A stretch of DNA of 64,000 nucleotides, taken from Bacteroidales bacterium (GTDB taxonomy: Bacteria > Bacteroidota > Bacteroidia > Bacteroidales > P3). Shown here piece after piece: positions 34,613-43,077 of this stretch (position 1 is its first letter; each line of letters starts with the position of its first letter). The position numbers and the translations under genes were made by a program. The notes under the pieces are model-generated. The model was not told where the DNA came from and ran no database searches. It worked only from the letters and a program-made list of their open reading frames with translations. The DNA lies in assembly GCA_017451385.1 (NCBI GenBank), contig JAFSPS010000046.1:1-64000 (forward strand), given 5' to 3'.

Positions 34613-35791
34613 ATGCTCCGTCCGAGACTGATAATAGCAAAAGGGAAAGAAAAAGCTCCGCAACGCCGCCATCCGTGGATATTCTCCGGTGCCGTACAAC
34701 GTGTGGAAGGTCATCCGCAAGTGGGCGACCTTGTCGATGTGTATGATGCCGCAGGAGTGTGGATTGCAACGGGGCACTATCAGGACGAGTCTATAATCTG
34801 CAAGGTGTTGAGCTACGACACAAACCAGATTGACGACGACTTCTTCATGCAGCGCATACGGCAGGCGGTGGACTATCGTAGGCAGATGGGATTTTTCAAC
34901 AATGCGGCTACTAATGTTTTCCGCCTCGTCAATAGCGAAGGCGATTTCCTGCCGGGCCTTATCTGCGACTATTATGGTGGCGTGCTCGTTATGCAGGCAC
35001 ACAGCATGGGCATGCACCGACTGCTGCCGATGCTTGCCGACTGTTTTGCCGCTTGCTTGGGCGAGAAAATGGTGTCGGTGTTCGACAAGTCGTCGGCGAC
35101 GCTGCCAGAAGGTGCTGCCACCGACGGCTATCTACGCGGTATAGAGCCTGACGAATGGGAGATTGTGGAAGATGGCAACCGCATGATGATAAATTTTTTC
35201 GAGGGCCAGAAAACGGGATTTTTTATTGACCAGCGAGAAAACAGGCATCTGTTGGGTACGCTGTCGGAAGGGCGTAGGGTCCTCAACTGTTTCGGCTATA
35301 CGGGAGGGTTCTCGCTGGCAGCTTTGCGTGGCGGTGCATCTTATGTTGAGACGGTGGACATCAGCCGCAAGGCCATAGACCTCTGTAACCGCAACGTGCA
35401 GATGAATTTCGGCGTGGTAGCACCACATAAAGGCGTGGTGGCTGACGTGCTGCATTATATAGACTCAATGGATGCCGCTTTCGACATCGTTGTTCTCGAC
35501 CCGCCTGCCTTTGCCAAGAACCATCGCAGCCTGCAGCAAGGGCTCAAAGGTTATCGGGCCATCAACAGCAAGGCGTTGCGCCAGATAAAGAGCGGAGGGT
35601 TGCTCTTCACCTTCAGCTGCTCGCAAGCTGTGAGTGTAGATGATTTCCGCACGATGGTTTTCTCGGCAGCAGCAATGGCACACCGCGATGTGCGTGTGGT
35701 GCGTGTCCTGCCTCATGCCTTAGACCACCCCGTGAGCATCTATCACCCAGAAGGCGAATATCTCAAAGGACTCCTTCTGCAGGTGATATAG
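34613..35791 (+). CDS. Class I SAM-dependent rRNA methyltransferase (RlmI-like)
   Basis: Predicted 23S rRNA (cytosine-C5) methyltransferase of the RlmI/YccW type. N-terminal PUA-like domain (about 1-75, with RRHPWIFSGAV), a central EEHD-like region with INFFEGQKTGFFIDQREN (the marker of the family) and a Rossmann SAM domain containing LNCFGYTGGFSLAA, followed by VVLDPPAFAK. The start is set at 34613 (MLRPRLIIAKGKEK); the upstream extension to 34421 overlaps rpe and looks like a shadow frame. 392 residues. Confidence 0.93.
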   Translation: MLRPRLIIAKGKEKAPQRRHPWIFSGAVQRVEGHPQVGDLVDVYDAAGVWIATGHYQDESIICKVLSYDTNQIDDDFFMQRIRQAVDYRRQMGFFNNAATNVFRLVNSEGDFLPGLICDYYGGVLVMQAHSMGMHRLLPMLADCFAACLGEKMVSVFDKSSATLPEGAATDGYLRGIEPDEWEIVEDGNRMMINFFEGQKTGFFIDQRENRHLLGTLSEGRRVLNCFGYTGGFSLAALRGGASYVETVDISRKAIDLCNRNVQMNFGVVAPHKGVVADVLHYIDSMDAAFDIVVLDPPAFAKNHRSLQQGLKGYRAINSKALRQIKSGGLLFTFSCSQAVSVDDFRTMVFSAAAMAHRDVRVVRVLPHALDHPVSIYHPEGEYLKGLLLQVI

Positions 35792-35862
35792 CAATAAACA
35801 TAATATCAGAAATACTAAAATAAAGAAGCCTTTATCGCTGAAAAGGCAAAAAAAGATATACG

Positions 35863-36486
35863 ATGATAGATAACAGTTCGACAGAAAAAGGATATATAAA
35901 AGTTGACCAGTATGACGACGACTGCGTCAAACAGCTGGCATTGCATTACAAAGAGATAATACGTCTGCTGGGCGAGAACCCGCTACGCGAGGGACTGCTC
36001 AAGTCGCCTGAACGCGTGGCTAAAGCCATGCTATATTGCACCAATGGCTACGACCTCAACCCCGAAGAGATATTACGCTCTGCCATGTTTCATGAGGATT
36101 ATAAGCAGATGGTGGTGGTCAAGGATATAGAGATTTATTCGCTCTGCGAACATCACATGCTGCCTTTCGTTGGCAAAGCCCATGTGGCGTACATCCCCAA
36201 CGGCACTATCGTGGGGCTGAGCAAGATACCGCGTGTTGTGGATGCCTATGCACGTCGCCTGCAGGTGCAGGAGCGCCTCACCAAGCAGATAAAGGACTGC
36301 ATACAGCAGACGCTGAACCCTCTTGGCGTGGCGGTAGTGATAGAGGCACAGCACATGTGTATGTCTATGCGTGGCGTGCAAAAACAAAACTCGGTGACCA
36401 CCACATCAGATTTTACGGGGGCTTTCATGAAGGATGCCAAGACCCGCGAGGAGTTTATGCGCATCATCGGTGTGAGCCTGCATTGA
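35863..36486 (+). CDS. folE: FolE, GTP cyclohydrolase I
   Basis: Makes 7,8-dihydroneopterin triphosphate from GTP for folate or related pterins. Zinc ligands Cys95 and His98 in [10 protein letters not shown], with the third Cys in [22 protein letters not shown] and the C-terminal EEFMRIIG are family features. 207 residues, complete. A LolA-like gene follows after 28 bp. Confidence 0.97.
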   Translation: MIDNSSTEKGYIKVDQYDDDCVKQLALHYKEIIRLLGENPLREGLLKSPERVAKAMLYCTNGYDLNPEEILRSAMFHEDYKQMVVVKDIEIYSLCEHHMLPFVGKAHVAYIPNGTIVGLSKIPRVVDAYARRLQVQERLTKQIKDCIQQTLNPLGVAVVIEAQHMCMSMRGVQKQNSVTTTSDFTGAFMKDAKTREEFMRIIGVSLH

Positions 36487-36514
36487 GACAAATACATTTT
36501 TAATAGGTAATCTA

Positions 36515-37180
36515 ATGAAATATTTTTTTAGATACATGTTGCTGATGGTTGCCGTAATCTCTTTTTGCGGCACCCTCTCGGCACAGATAACCCATAAGGC
36601 ATCTGGCGATACTGACGAGACGGCGTCGGCAGTGCTCAAACGTGCGTCGGACAAGTTGAATGGCAAGGCCGTGGGCTTTACGGTGACCATGATAAATAAG
36701 GATAGCGACAAAAAGGAGACGGCACGCCTGTCGGCAACCGTTGTTTACAGCAAAGGACGCTATCGTGTGGAGCAGGACCGCAATGTGCTGTACTGCGATG
36801 GCAAGGCTATATGGCATTGGAACAAGGATGCCGGCGAGGTGACCGTCAATCCTGTCACCGACGGCGACGACGACCTGATGAATCCAGCCAAACTGCTGGC
36901 GAACTACCAGAAAAACTTTAAGGCGAAGTATATACGCACTGAGGAAGACGGCACGTCAGTGATAGACCTCACACCCAATAAGGGTATGAGCTACTATAAG
37001 ATACGCCTCCTTATTATGGAGAAGACAGGCATCGTGAAAAGTATGGAACTCCATAACTATGACGGCTCGCGCGGCGAGTATCGCATCAGCAACTTCAAGC
37101 AAGGCGTTGCGGTGAGCGATAAAGATTTCTCGTTCGACCGTAATGCCAATCCCGCTGTAGAGGTAATAGATATGAGATAA
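36515..37180 (+). CDS. LolA-like outer-membrane lipoprotein carrier
   Basis: Periplasmic protein resembling LolA, which ferries lipoproteins from the inner to the outer membrane. Signal peptide ending LSA-Q (residue 23). The domain shows the LolA pattern of long beta strands with KASDKLNGKAVGFTVTM, the GRYRVEQDRNVLYCDGKAIWHWN strand pair and VNPVTDGDDDLMNPAKLL. 221 residues. Bacteroidota commonly encode more than one LolA-like protein, so its cargo is not certain. Confidence 0.86.
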   Translation: MKYFFRYMLLMVAVISFCGTLSAQITHKASGDTDETASAVLKRASDKLNGKAVGFTVTMINKDSDKKETARLSATVVYSKGRYRVEQDRNVLYCDGKAIWHWNKDAGEVTVNPVTDGDDDLMNPAKLLANYQKNFKAKYIRTEEDGTSVIDLTPNKGMSYYKIRLLIMEKTGIVKSMELHNYDGSRGEYRISNFKQGVAVSDKDFSFDRNANPAVEVIDMR

Positions 37181-37303
37181 GGCATTACAAGGTTGAGCAT
37201 TTTTCTCTTCGCTTATGACGATTGGGAATAGGTCAGCACCCAGATTTTGTGTCGCAGAGCCTTCTGGTTATAATCTTACTACATCAAAAAACTGAAACAG
37301 GAT

Positions 37304-38032
37304 ATGATTCTACTACTTGAGACAGCCACGCAGACATGCTCTGTAGCCCTTGCTGATGGCGGCAAGGTGCTCGGCGAACTGCATAGCGACGAGCCTAACG
37401 CTCATTCTGCCCGTCTCTCCACCCTTGTCGAGCAGCTGTTGCAGCGTGAGAGTGTGGCTTTTGCTTCCCTTGATGCCGTGTGCGTCAGTAGCGGTCCGGG
37501 CAGCTATACGGGGTTGCGGATAGGTGTCTCATCGGCGAAAGGCTACTGCTATGCACTTAATAAGCCGTTGCTTGCTGTGCCGACGTTGTTCTCTATGGCA
37601 GAGACGGTTTATGCGCAGCTGCCTGACTATCACGGCATGGTGTGCCCTATGATTGATGCGCGCCGCATGGAATGTTATTCTGCCATCTTCCAACGCGTAA
37701 GTGATGTGACAGAAGAGGTGCGTCCTGTGCAGGCAGACATCGTGGAGCAGGGTATCTATGACGAATGGCTTGACCGGTCGCAAGTCCTGTTTATTGGCGA
37801 TGGGGCTGCAAAGACTCGCGATGTCTTGAGTGTTCATCCTAATGCGTTGTACGAGAATGATTTTGAGACACGTCAGGGCGAGCCGTACCATTTCCAGATA
37901 AGTGCCTCGGGCATGGCGGTGGAGGCGATGCGTCGTCTGGCAGATGACAGGGTAGAGGATGTGGCGTACTTCGAGCCGTTCTATCTCAAGGATTTCGTGG
38001 CAAAGAAATCCGTGGTGCGCGGCTTGCGTTAA
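37304..38032 (+). CDS. tsaB: TsaB, tRNA t6A modification protein
   Basis: Partner of TsaD in making N6-threonylcarbamoyladenosine on tRNAs that read ANN codons. ASKHA-type fold with the N-terminal ILLLETATQTCSVAL and VCVSSGPGSYTGLRIG characteristic of TsaB, and the central MIDARRMECYSAIF. 242 residues, complete. Followed after 52 bp by a hypothetical gene. Confidence 0.95.
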   Translation: MILLLETATQTCSVALADGGKVLGELHSDEPNAHSARLSTLVEQLLQRESVAFASLDAVCVSSGPGSYTGLRIGVSSAKGYCYALNKPLLAVPTLFSMAETVYAQLPDYHGMVCPMIDARRMECYSAIFQRVSDVTEEVRPVQADIVEQGIYDEWLDRSQVLFIGDGAAKTRDVLSVHPNALYENDFETRQGEPYHFQISASGMAVEAMRRLADDRVEDVAYFEPFYLKDFVAKKSVVRGLR

Positions 38033-38084
38033 GGATTAAGGAGTGCCAATCGTAAATATCGTGAAATAAAACACAAAAAAATAT

Positions 38085-38507
38085 ATGCAGTTACGTTTCA
38101 CTTACATTGAAATACAAGACATGATTGCCGCCAAGACGGGCAAACAGCTGCCAATGTCATATTGCGACGACCATACTATCCACATCGGCTATGAGGTCAA
38201 TGTGCTTTTCAAGACAACTACTGTAGGCCTCGATATTACCGTTGACAGCATAGAGGGCGAGAACATCTACCTTTCTTATGGTGGTGGTATGGGGATAGAA
38301 TTTATGGTTCGTACGGCGTTGAGTCAGGTAAAAAATCAGCCGGGCGGCGATATGATAGAGGCTCTTGATGGCTGCCGCATACTGGTGCGCCTCGGCAAGA
38401 ACGAACAGCTGTCGCCCATCTTCGAGCGCATAGAGCTGAAGGACATCCATTTTGATGCCGATACAGTAATGATAGACTTTGTGCCGAAAGCAGGTGCGCT
38501 GGTATAG
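38085..38507 (+). CDS. Hypothetical protein
   Basis: Unrecognised 140-residue protein without signal peptide or membrane segment. Predicted alpha/beta, starting with an amphipathic helix (YIEIQDMIAAKTGKQLPM) and then regular beta strands (HIGYEVNVLFK, TVGLDITVDSIEGENIYLSYG, IFERIELKDIHFDADTVMIDFVP), suggesting a small beta-barrel or sandwich. Codon use and spacing match its neighbours. It sits 32 bp upstream of the exonuclease gene, probably in the same unit as tsaB. No function is proposed. Confidence 0.8.
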   Translation: MQLRFTYIEIQDMIAAKTGKQLPMSYCDDHTIHIGYEVNVLFKTTTVGLDITVDSIEGENIYLSYGGGMGIEFMVRTALSQVKNQPGGDMIEALDGCRILVRLGKNEQLSPIFERIELKDIHFDADTVMIDFVPKAGALV

Positions 38508-38539
38508 ACGGATTGTGTCGAAAGTGTCAAAGGTCCGAA

Positions 38540-39031
38540 ATGAAGGATTTTGCGGCTATAGACTTTGAAACGGCAAATAATGAAAGGTCAAGCGTTTGCA
38601 GTGTCGGCATCGTAATTGTCCGGAACGGTGAGATTGTGGATTCTTTTTATTCACTTATCCAGCCTGAGCCGAACTATTATAATTATTGGTGTTCACGGGT
38701 TCATGGACTCTGTCAAGAAGATACCGACGATGCGCCAGTATTCCCTAATGTGTGGGCACAGATAGAACCTTTGATTCAGGGCTTGCCTCTTGTAGCGCAT
38801 AACAAGCCGTTTGACGAAGGCTGTCTAAAGGCTGTGTTCCATGTCTATCAGATGGACTATCCTGACTATGTTTTCTACGACACACTAAGTGCTTCGCGTC
38901 GTTGTTTCCCAGATTTGGAGAATCATCAACTTCAAACTGTGGCAATAGCTTGTGGTTATGAGTTAGAAAACCACCACCATGCTCTCGCTGATGCAGAAGC
39001 ATGTGCTTGGATAGCAAGAGAAATAATGTAA
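38540..39031 (+). CDS. DnaQ-like 3'-5' exonuclease
   Basis: DEDDh-family exonuclease related to DNA polymerase III epsilon. Asp8 and Glu10 in AIDFETAN, an Asp in HNKPFDEGCL, and His146 with Asp151 in HHALADAEA make a full catalytic set. The start at 38540 (MKDFAAIDFE) is preferred over a TTG at 38513. 163 residues, exonuclease domain only, which fits the short RNase T/DnaQ-like proteins found widely; the real substrate is unknown. Confidence 0.9.
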   Translation: MKDFAAIDFETANNERSSVCSVGIVIVRNGEIVDSFYSLIQPEPNYYNYWCSRVHGLCQEDTDDAPVFPNVWAQIEPLIQGLPLVAHNKPFDEGCLKAVFHVYQMDYPDYVFYDTLSASRRCFPDLENHQLQTVAIACGYELENHHHALADAEACAWIAREIM

Positions 39032-39116
39032 AATCGCCTTTAAAGCTTTTTCTGCAACTGAAATTGTATAAAGAGTCTCAAAAATTGATGCTCGAATATA
39101 ACTATGAGGTTGTAAG

Positions 39117-39416
39117 ATGAAGGTATCCGCACATTACTTCAAGTCGAAAGAAATCGGCAACGATTACTGCTGGCGGACACTGCAACAATTTGTGGCATCA
39201 TGGAACGTCATCGGTAGCGTGGTAATGAAGTTCGTAGCAGTGCCGCACCGCTAAAAGTGATAGAAGATAGCGATACTATTGTCCCCCTTCTTGACTTCGA
39301 TGTTGAAAACACACGGTATTTCTTTAGTGTTGACACGACCATGTGGATGATTGAACAATTATATTACGCATGCTTTCAAATTCCACTTATTGCGGATTGG
39401 AGCGCCCGATTTAATT
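39117..39416 (+). pseudogene. Possible frameshifted gene remnant
   Basis: Two coding-like stretches in different frames: a 45-codon ORF at 39117-39254 containing AHYFKSKEIGNDYCWRTLQQ, then a shift and a second stretch to about 39416 that includes DSDTIVPLLDFDVENTRYFF and ends in a stop. Together they read like one protein of about 100 residues broken by a frameshift. No family was recognised. It lies in a 611-bp stretch with no intact gene. Confidence 0.3.
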
Positions 39417-39429
39417 AAGTAACTGTTCA

Positions 39430-39456
39430 GTATGTCTTATGCATCATAAGACATAC
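39430..39456. promoter_or_regulatory. Perfect 12-bp inverted repeat
   Basis: GTATGTCTTATG and CATAAGACATAC flank a 3-nt CAT loop. It lies 17 bp upstream of the promoter TTTG box at 39474. No T run follows, so an operator is at least as likely as a terminator. Confidence 0.5.
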
Positions 39457-39473
39457 TACGTTCTTATTAAAAG

Positions 39474-39504
39474 TTTGTGGATTAGAAAAAAATAAGTATA
39501 TTTG
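39474..39504 (+). promoter_or_regulatory. Promoter of the lipoprotein-murL-murD2 unit
   Basis: TTTG at 39474-39477, a 19-bp spacer and TATATTTG at 39497-39504: full consensus. The start codon of the lipoprotein is about 138 bp downstream. Confidence 0.8.
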
Positions 39505-39642
39505 CATTTTATTTTCGTGTAGTGGCTTGTGCGTGTGATATGGGTTTTGTCGGGCGTGGAATGAGTGTGGAGCGTGCCTTGCAGGAAGAGAGAAACGTTA
39601 AGAAAAAAATACATCAGTAACACAAATAATAATTTATCACGA

Positions 39643-41709
39643 ATGAAAGCAAACATTAGCAAGCACTTGCTTTATGTGGTTTTGACTGTCGCCGCCGGCA
39701 CCCTGTTCTTTGCCTCGTGCGATGGCAAAAAGGGTGCCAACGAGCAGGAGATAGCAGCCCTGCAGAAGCGTCTGGACAGCATCATGACCCAATATGAAAA
39801 GATTAAGGCGCAGGACGATGACGCCAACAGCGTCCTCGCTGCCAAGGACAGCACCATCAATGCGCAGGCCGCCGAGATACAGAGTCTCCTGTCGCGTATG
39901 CGTAAGTTGCAGGAAGCCCCGCAGCGTGAGAAGGCCATAGCAGACAACAGCGCCGAGGTTAAGCGTTATCAGAAAGAGGTGCGCGAGAAAGAGTCTCAGC
40001 TGCAGGCACTGCGCAAGCAGGTGGACAAGCAGAGCAAAGAGCTAGCCTCGTTGCAGGCCAAGGTGGCAGAGAAGGCCGCTACGGCTCCTGCCGCCACCGA
40101 CAGCCGTCTGCAGGAGAAAGTCAATAAGCTGCAGAACGACATCGCCTCGCAGGAGAGCAAAATCAGCACCCTCAACGGGCAAATCAACAATCTCAACGGC
40201 CGTATAGCAGACCTCGTGCGTCAGAACCAAGAGTTGGCGGCACAGAACGGAACCCTTGCCAACGAGAATGGCTCGCTGGTGGCTCAAAACCGCGACCTCG
40301 GGCAGCGTGTCGATGCGTTGCAGGGCGAGATAGAGTCGTTGAAGCAGCAGGTGGCCAATGCGCCGCGCGCCACGGCGGAAGAGTTGGAGGCTGCCGCTAT
40401 CACGGTGATGGCAAAGAACACCGACGAGGTGGAGGGCTACCGCAAGCAGATACAGCAGCTGGAGGGTGAGACTGCACAGCTGAAAGGACAGATTAGCACC
40501 ATGCAGAGCACTATAGACCAGCTGCGTCAGCAACCAGCCGCAGAGACTACGGATGCTACTGCCAAGATTGCCGAGTTGCAGTCTAATATCGCCGCCATGC
40601 AGAGTCGCTCGACGCAGTTGGAGAACGATGCCGCCGCGCTTAAACGCACCCTCTCAGAGCGTGATGCGCAGATTGTGGAGCAGAATGCCCAAATAGCAGA
40701 CCAGAAAGCCCAGATTGCGGAGCGCGATGCTCGCATAGCGATGCAGAACACGCAGATTACGGAGCGTGATGCCCGCATCGCCACCATGCAGACCGTTGCT
40801 GATGCTACAGCCAAAGAACTTGCCGAGGCAAAGGCTGCTACGGCTGCCGCCAGCACTGCCGCTACCGTTGCTGCGGTGGAGAGTGCCACGGCTGCCGAGA
40901 AGACGAGCGCAGGCAATGCACAGTTGATGGAGCAGATAGCTGCCTTGCAGGAGCAGGTGGCGTCGCAGCAGGCGCAGATAGCCGAGTTGGGCAACACCCT
41001 TCAGAGCAGGGAGACGGAGCTTGCCGCCACCAAGGAGGACCTGAAAGCTGCCAAGGAGGCCTCGTCTGCCACGACGTCGCAGGCTGCCGCTATTGTTGCA
41101 TCAAAAGGCACGGTCAATCAGAAACTCAACGACTTGCAGGTGCTGTGCGACAGCTATGCTGCAGAGATAGAACGCCTGAAAGCGGAGAACCAGCAGCTGA
41201 AAACAGAGAATCAACAGTTGCGTCAGGAAGCCGCTGTATCGCAGCAGGCCAACGCCAAATATGAGAGCGAGAACGACAGGTTGAAACAGAAGGTTGCCCT
41301 TGCCAGCGTGCTGGTGACGAGCGATATGACCATCACCCCTGCTAAGTCGGTGAGCGGCGTAGTGGTGAAGCCCACGGAGAAGGCGTCAAACCTGTGTGCC
41401 GTCAAGATAGAGTGCAAGATACTGGACAACAACGTTGTTGACCCTGGCACCATCACTATCTATGCGCGTATCTCCAACGCCAACAACCGCATCGTCACCA
41501 ACGGCACCAATGCCAACGACACTTTCGACATGGGTGGCACGCCGATGCAGTACACCATCAAGCAGGACATAGAGTTCACTGGCCTCAGCCGCAAGGTGAG
41601 CATGATATGGCGCAAGTTGGAGAGTGTGGAGATGCCGGCAGGCCTCTACTGGGTGACGCTCTATGCTAATGGCAACGAAATAGGAAAGACCAGCTTCAAT
41701 CTGAAATAG
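39643..41709 (+). CDS. Long coiled-coil lipoprotein
   Basis: Unrecognised 688-residue lipoprotein. The ATG at 39643 gives a lipoprotein signal with lipobox LFFASC (Cys about 27); an upstream frame to 39565 would bury it. Residues about 35-555 are an almost unbroken coiled coil rich in Gln, Ala, Glu and Lys, with internal near-repeats such as QITERDARIA and QIAERDARIA. The last about 130 residues form a beta-rich domain (VTSDMTITPAKSVSGVVVK ... ETSFNLK-like end), which could be a binding head. A periplasm-spanning role is possible but inferred. The murL ATG follows its stop with no gap. Confidence 0.85.
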   Translation: MKANISKHLLYVVLTVAAGTLFFASCDGKKGANEQEIAALQKRLDSIMTQYEKIKAQDDDANSVLAAKDSTINAQAAEIQSLLSRMRKLQEAPQREKAIADNSAEVKRYQKEVREKESQLQALRKQVDKQSKELASLQAKVAEKAATAPAATDSRLQEKVNKLQNDIASQESKISTLNGQINNLNGRIADLVRQNQELAAQNGTLANENGSLVAQNRDLGQRVDALQGEIESLKQQVANAPRATAEELEAAAITVMAKNTDEVEGYRKQIQQLEGETAQLKGQISTMQSTIDQLRQQPAAETTDATAKIAELQSNIAAMQSRSTQLENDAAALKRTLSERDAQIVEQNAQIADQKAQIAERDARIAMQNTQITERDARIATMQTVADATAKELAEAKAATAAASTAATVAAVESATAAEKTSAGNAQLMEQIAALQEQVASQQAQIAELGNTLQSRETELAATKEDLKAAKEASSATTSQAAAIVASKGTVNQKLNDLQVLCDSYAAEIERLKAENQQLKTENQQLRQEAAVSQQANAKYESENDRLKQKVALASVLVTSDMTITPAKSVSGVVVKPTEKASNLCAVKIECKILDNNVVDPGTITIYARISNANNRIVTNGTNANDTFDMGGTPMQYTIKQDIEFTGLSRKVSMIWRKLESVEMPAGLYWVTLYANGNEIGKTSFNLK

Positions 41710-43077
41710 ATGTCAAATCAAAAAAAATACAACACCTTTCGGCTGACGTTTCCAGAACTCGTTTACGAAGGGTATCACTACAATGTGCAGTCCACGGGGC
41801 TGCACATCTCTTTTGATTTCAGGCTCAACGATGCGTTGGTCTTTCATCCAGAGGCTACCATTGCGACGCGCAGTTTTGTGACACTTCCGTCGCTGCCTGC
41901 CGAATACATAGAGCGGCTGGTGTTCAATATAGGGATGATAGAACTTATCAGCTATTGGAAGGCGTTTTGTCCTCCCACGGTGCGCGTCATGCCACATAGA
42001 CTTAACGACGAACAGGTGGCGTTCTGGAAGAAGCTCTACTATAACGGCTTGGGCGAGTTCTTCTATCTCAACGGCATCCGAGCCACAGAGGTGGATTTTA
42101 TGACCATCGTCTCGTCTGGCGCGGAGAGTGGTGCTGTGGCGATGCCGACACTACATGGTGCCGACGGCGAAGCCTACATAGTGCCCATAGGTGGTGGCAA
42201 GGACTCTGTGGTGACGCTCGAGCTGCTGCGCGACGCTGCCGTGTCGCGTCGTAGCAAGCCGTTGCCCCTTGTGATGAATCCTCGCGGAGCTACGCTGGGT
42301 TGCTGCAAGGTGGCGGGCTATGGGCGTGAGGACATCATAGAGATAGACCGCAAGATAGACCCACTACTGCTTGACCTCAACGGCAAGGGGGCACTCAACG
42401 GGCACACCCCTTTCTCAGCCATGCTTGCCTTCTACACGTTGCTTGCTGCCGCACTGACGGGGCGACGCAACATAGCCCTTTCTAACGAGAACAGTGCCAA
42501 TGAGGCTACGGACCTCGCATCGGGCGTGAACCATCAGTATTCCAAAAGTCTTGAATTTGAGAACGATTTTCGCGCATACGTAGGACGCTATATCTCTGCC
42601 GATTTCAACTATTTCAGTTTCTTGAGGCCGCTGTCTGAACTACAGATTGCAATGCTTTTCTCGCAGCAGACGCAGTATCACGACGTGTTCCGCAGCTGCA
42701 ATGTGGGCAGCAAGCAGGATGTGTGGTGCGGACATTGCCCCAAGTGCTTGTTTGCGTTCATCATTCTCTCGCCTTTCGTCGCTCCGGAACGTTTGACGCA
42801 GATATTTGGTCACAACCTGCTCGATGACAAGATGCTGGCTACCTATTTCCGTCAGCTGACGGGGCGTGAGGCTGTCAAACCCTTTGAATGTGTGGGTACT
42901 GTGGCGGAGGTGAATACTGCTCTTGCTATGACCATTGACCGATGGTATGGCGGCGAGCGCCCCTGCCTGCTTCGCGATTTCGCTATGGCAGAAAATAGGG
43001 TGTCGCTCACGCAACTGGCAGAACAACATAACCTGAGCCAAGAAGAACTAACAATCCTGCAACGCTATGTTTTATAG
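41710..43077 (+). CDS. murL: MurL, UDP-MurNAc-L-Ala-L-Glu epimerase
   Basis: Glycopeptidyl-glutamate epimerase of the MurL family, described in Xanthomonas, where it converts the terminal L-Glu of UDP-MurNAc-L-Ala-L-Glu into D-Glu after MurD2 has added it. The PP-loop-like motif GGGKDS is at 161-166. Other family blocks are NGHTPFSA (230-237), SNENSAN (258-264), VNHQYSKS (273-280), FLRPLSE (304-310), WCGHCPKC (339-346) and KPFECVG (390-396). 455 residues, normal length, cytoplasmic. The ATG directly follows the lipoprotein stop, and the murD2-type gene begins 11 bp before murL ends. Assigned from remembered family blocks; activity is not proven. Confidence 0.9.
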   Translation: MSNQKKYNTFRLTFPELVYEGYHYNVQSTGLHISFDFRLNDALVFHPEATIATRSFVTLPSLPAEYIERLVFNIGMIELISYWKAFCPPTVRVMPHRLNDEQVAFWKKLYYNGLGEFFYLNGIRATEVDFMTIVSSGAESGAVAMPTLHGADGEAYIVPIGGGKDSVVTLELLRDAAVSRRSKPLPLVMNPRGATLGCCKVAGYGREDIIEIDRKIDPLLLDLNGKGALNGHTPFSAMLAFYTLLAAALTGRRNIALSNENSANEATDLASGVNHQYSKSLEFENDFRAYVGRYISADFNYFSFLRPLSELQIAMLFSQQTQYHDVFRSCNVGSKQDVWCGHCPKCLFAFIILSPFVAPERLTQIFGHNLLDDKMLATYFRQLTGREAVKPFECVGTVAEVNTALAMTIDRWYGGERPCLLRDFAMAENRVSLTQLAEQHNLSQEELTILQRYVL

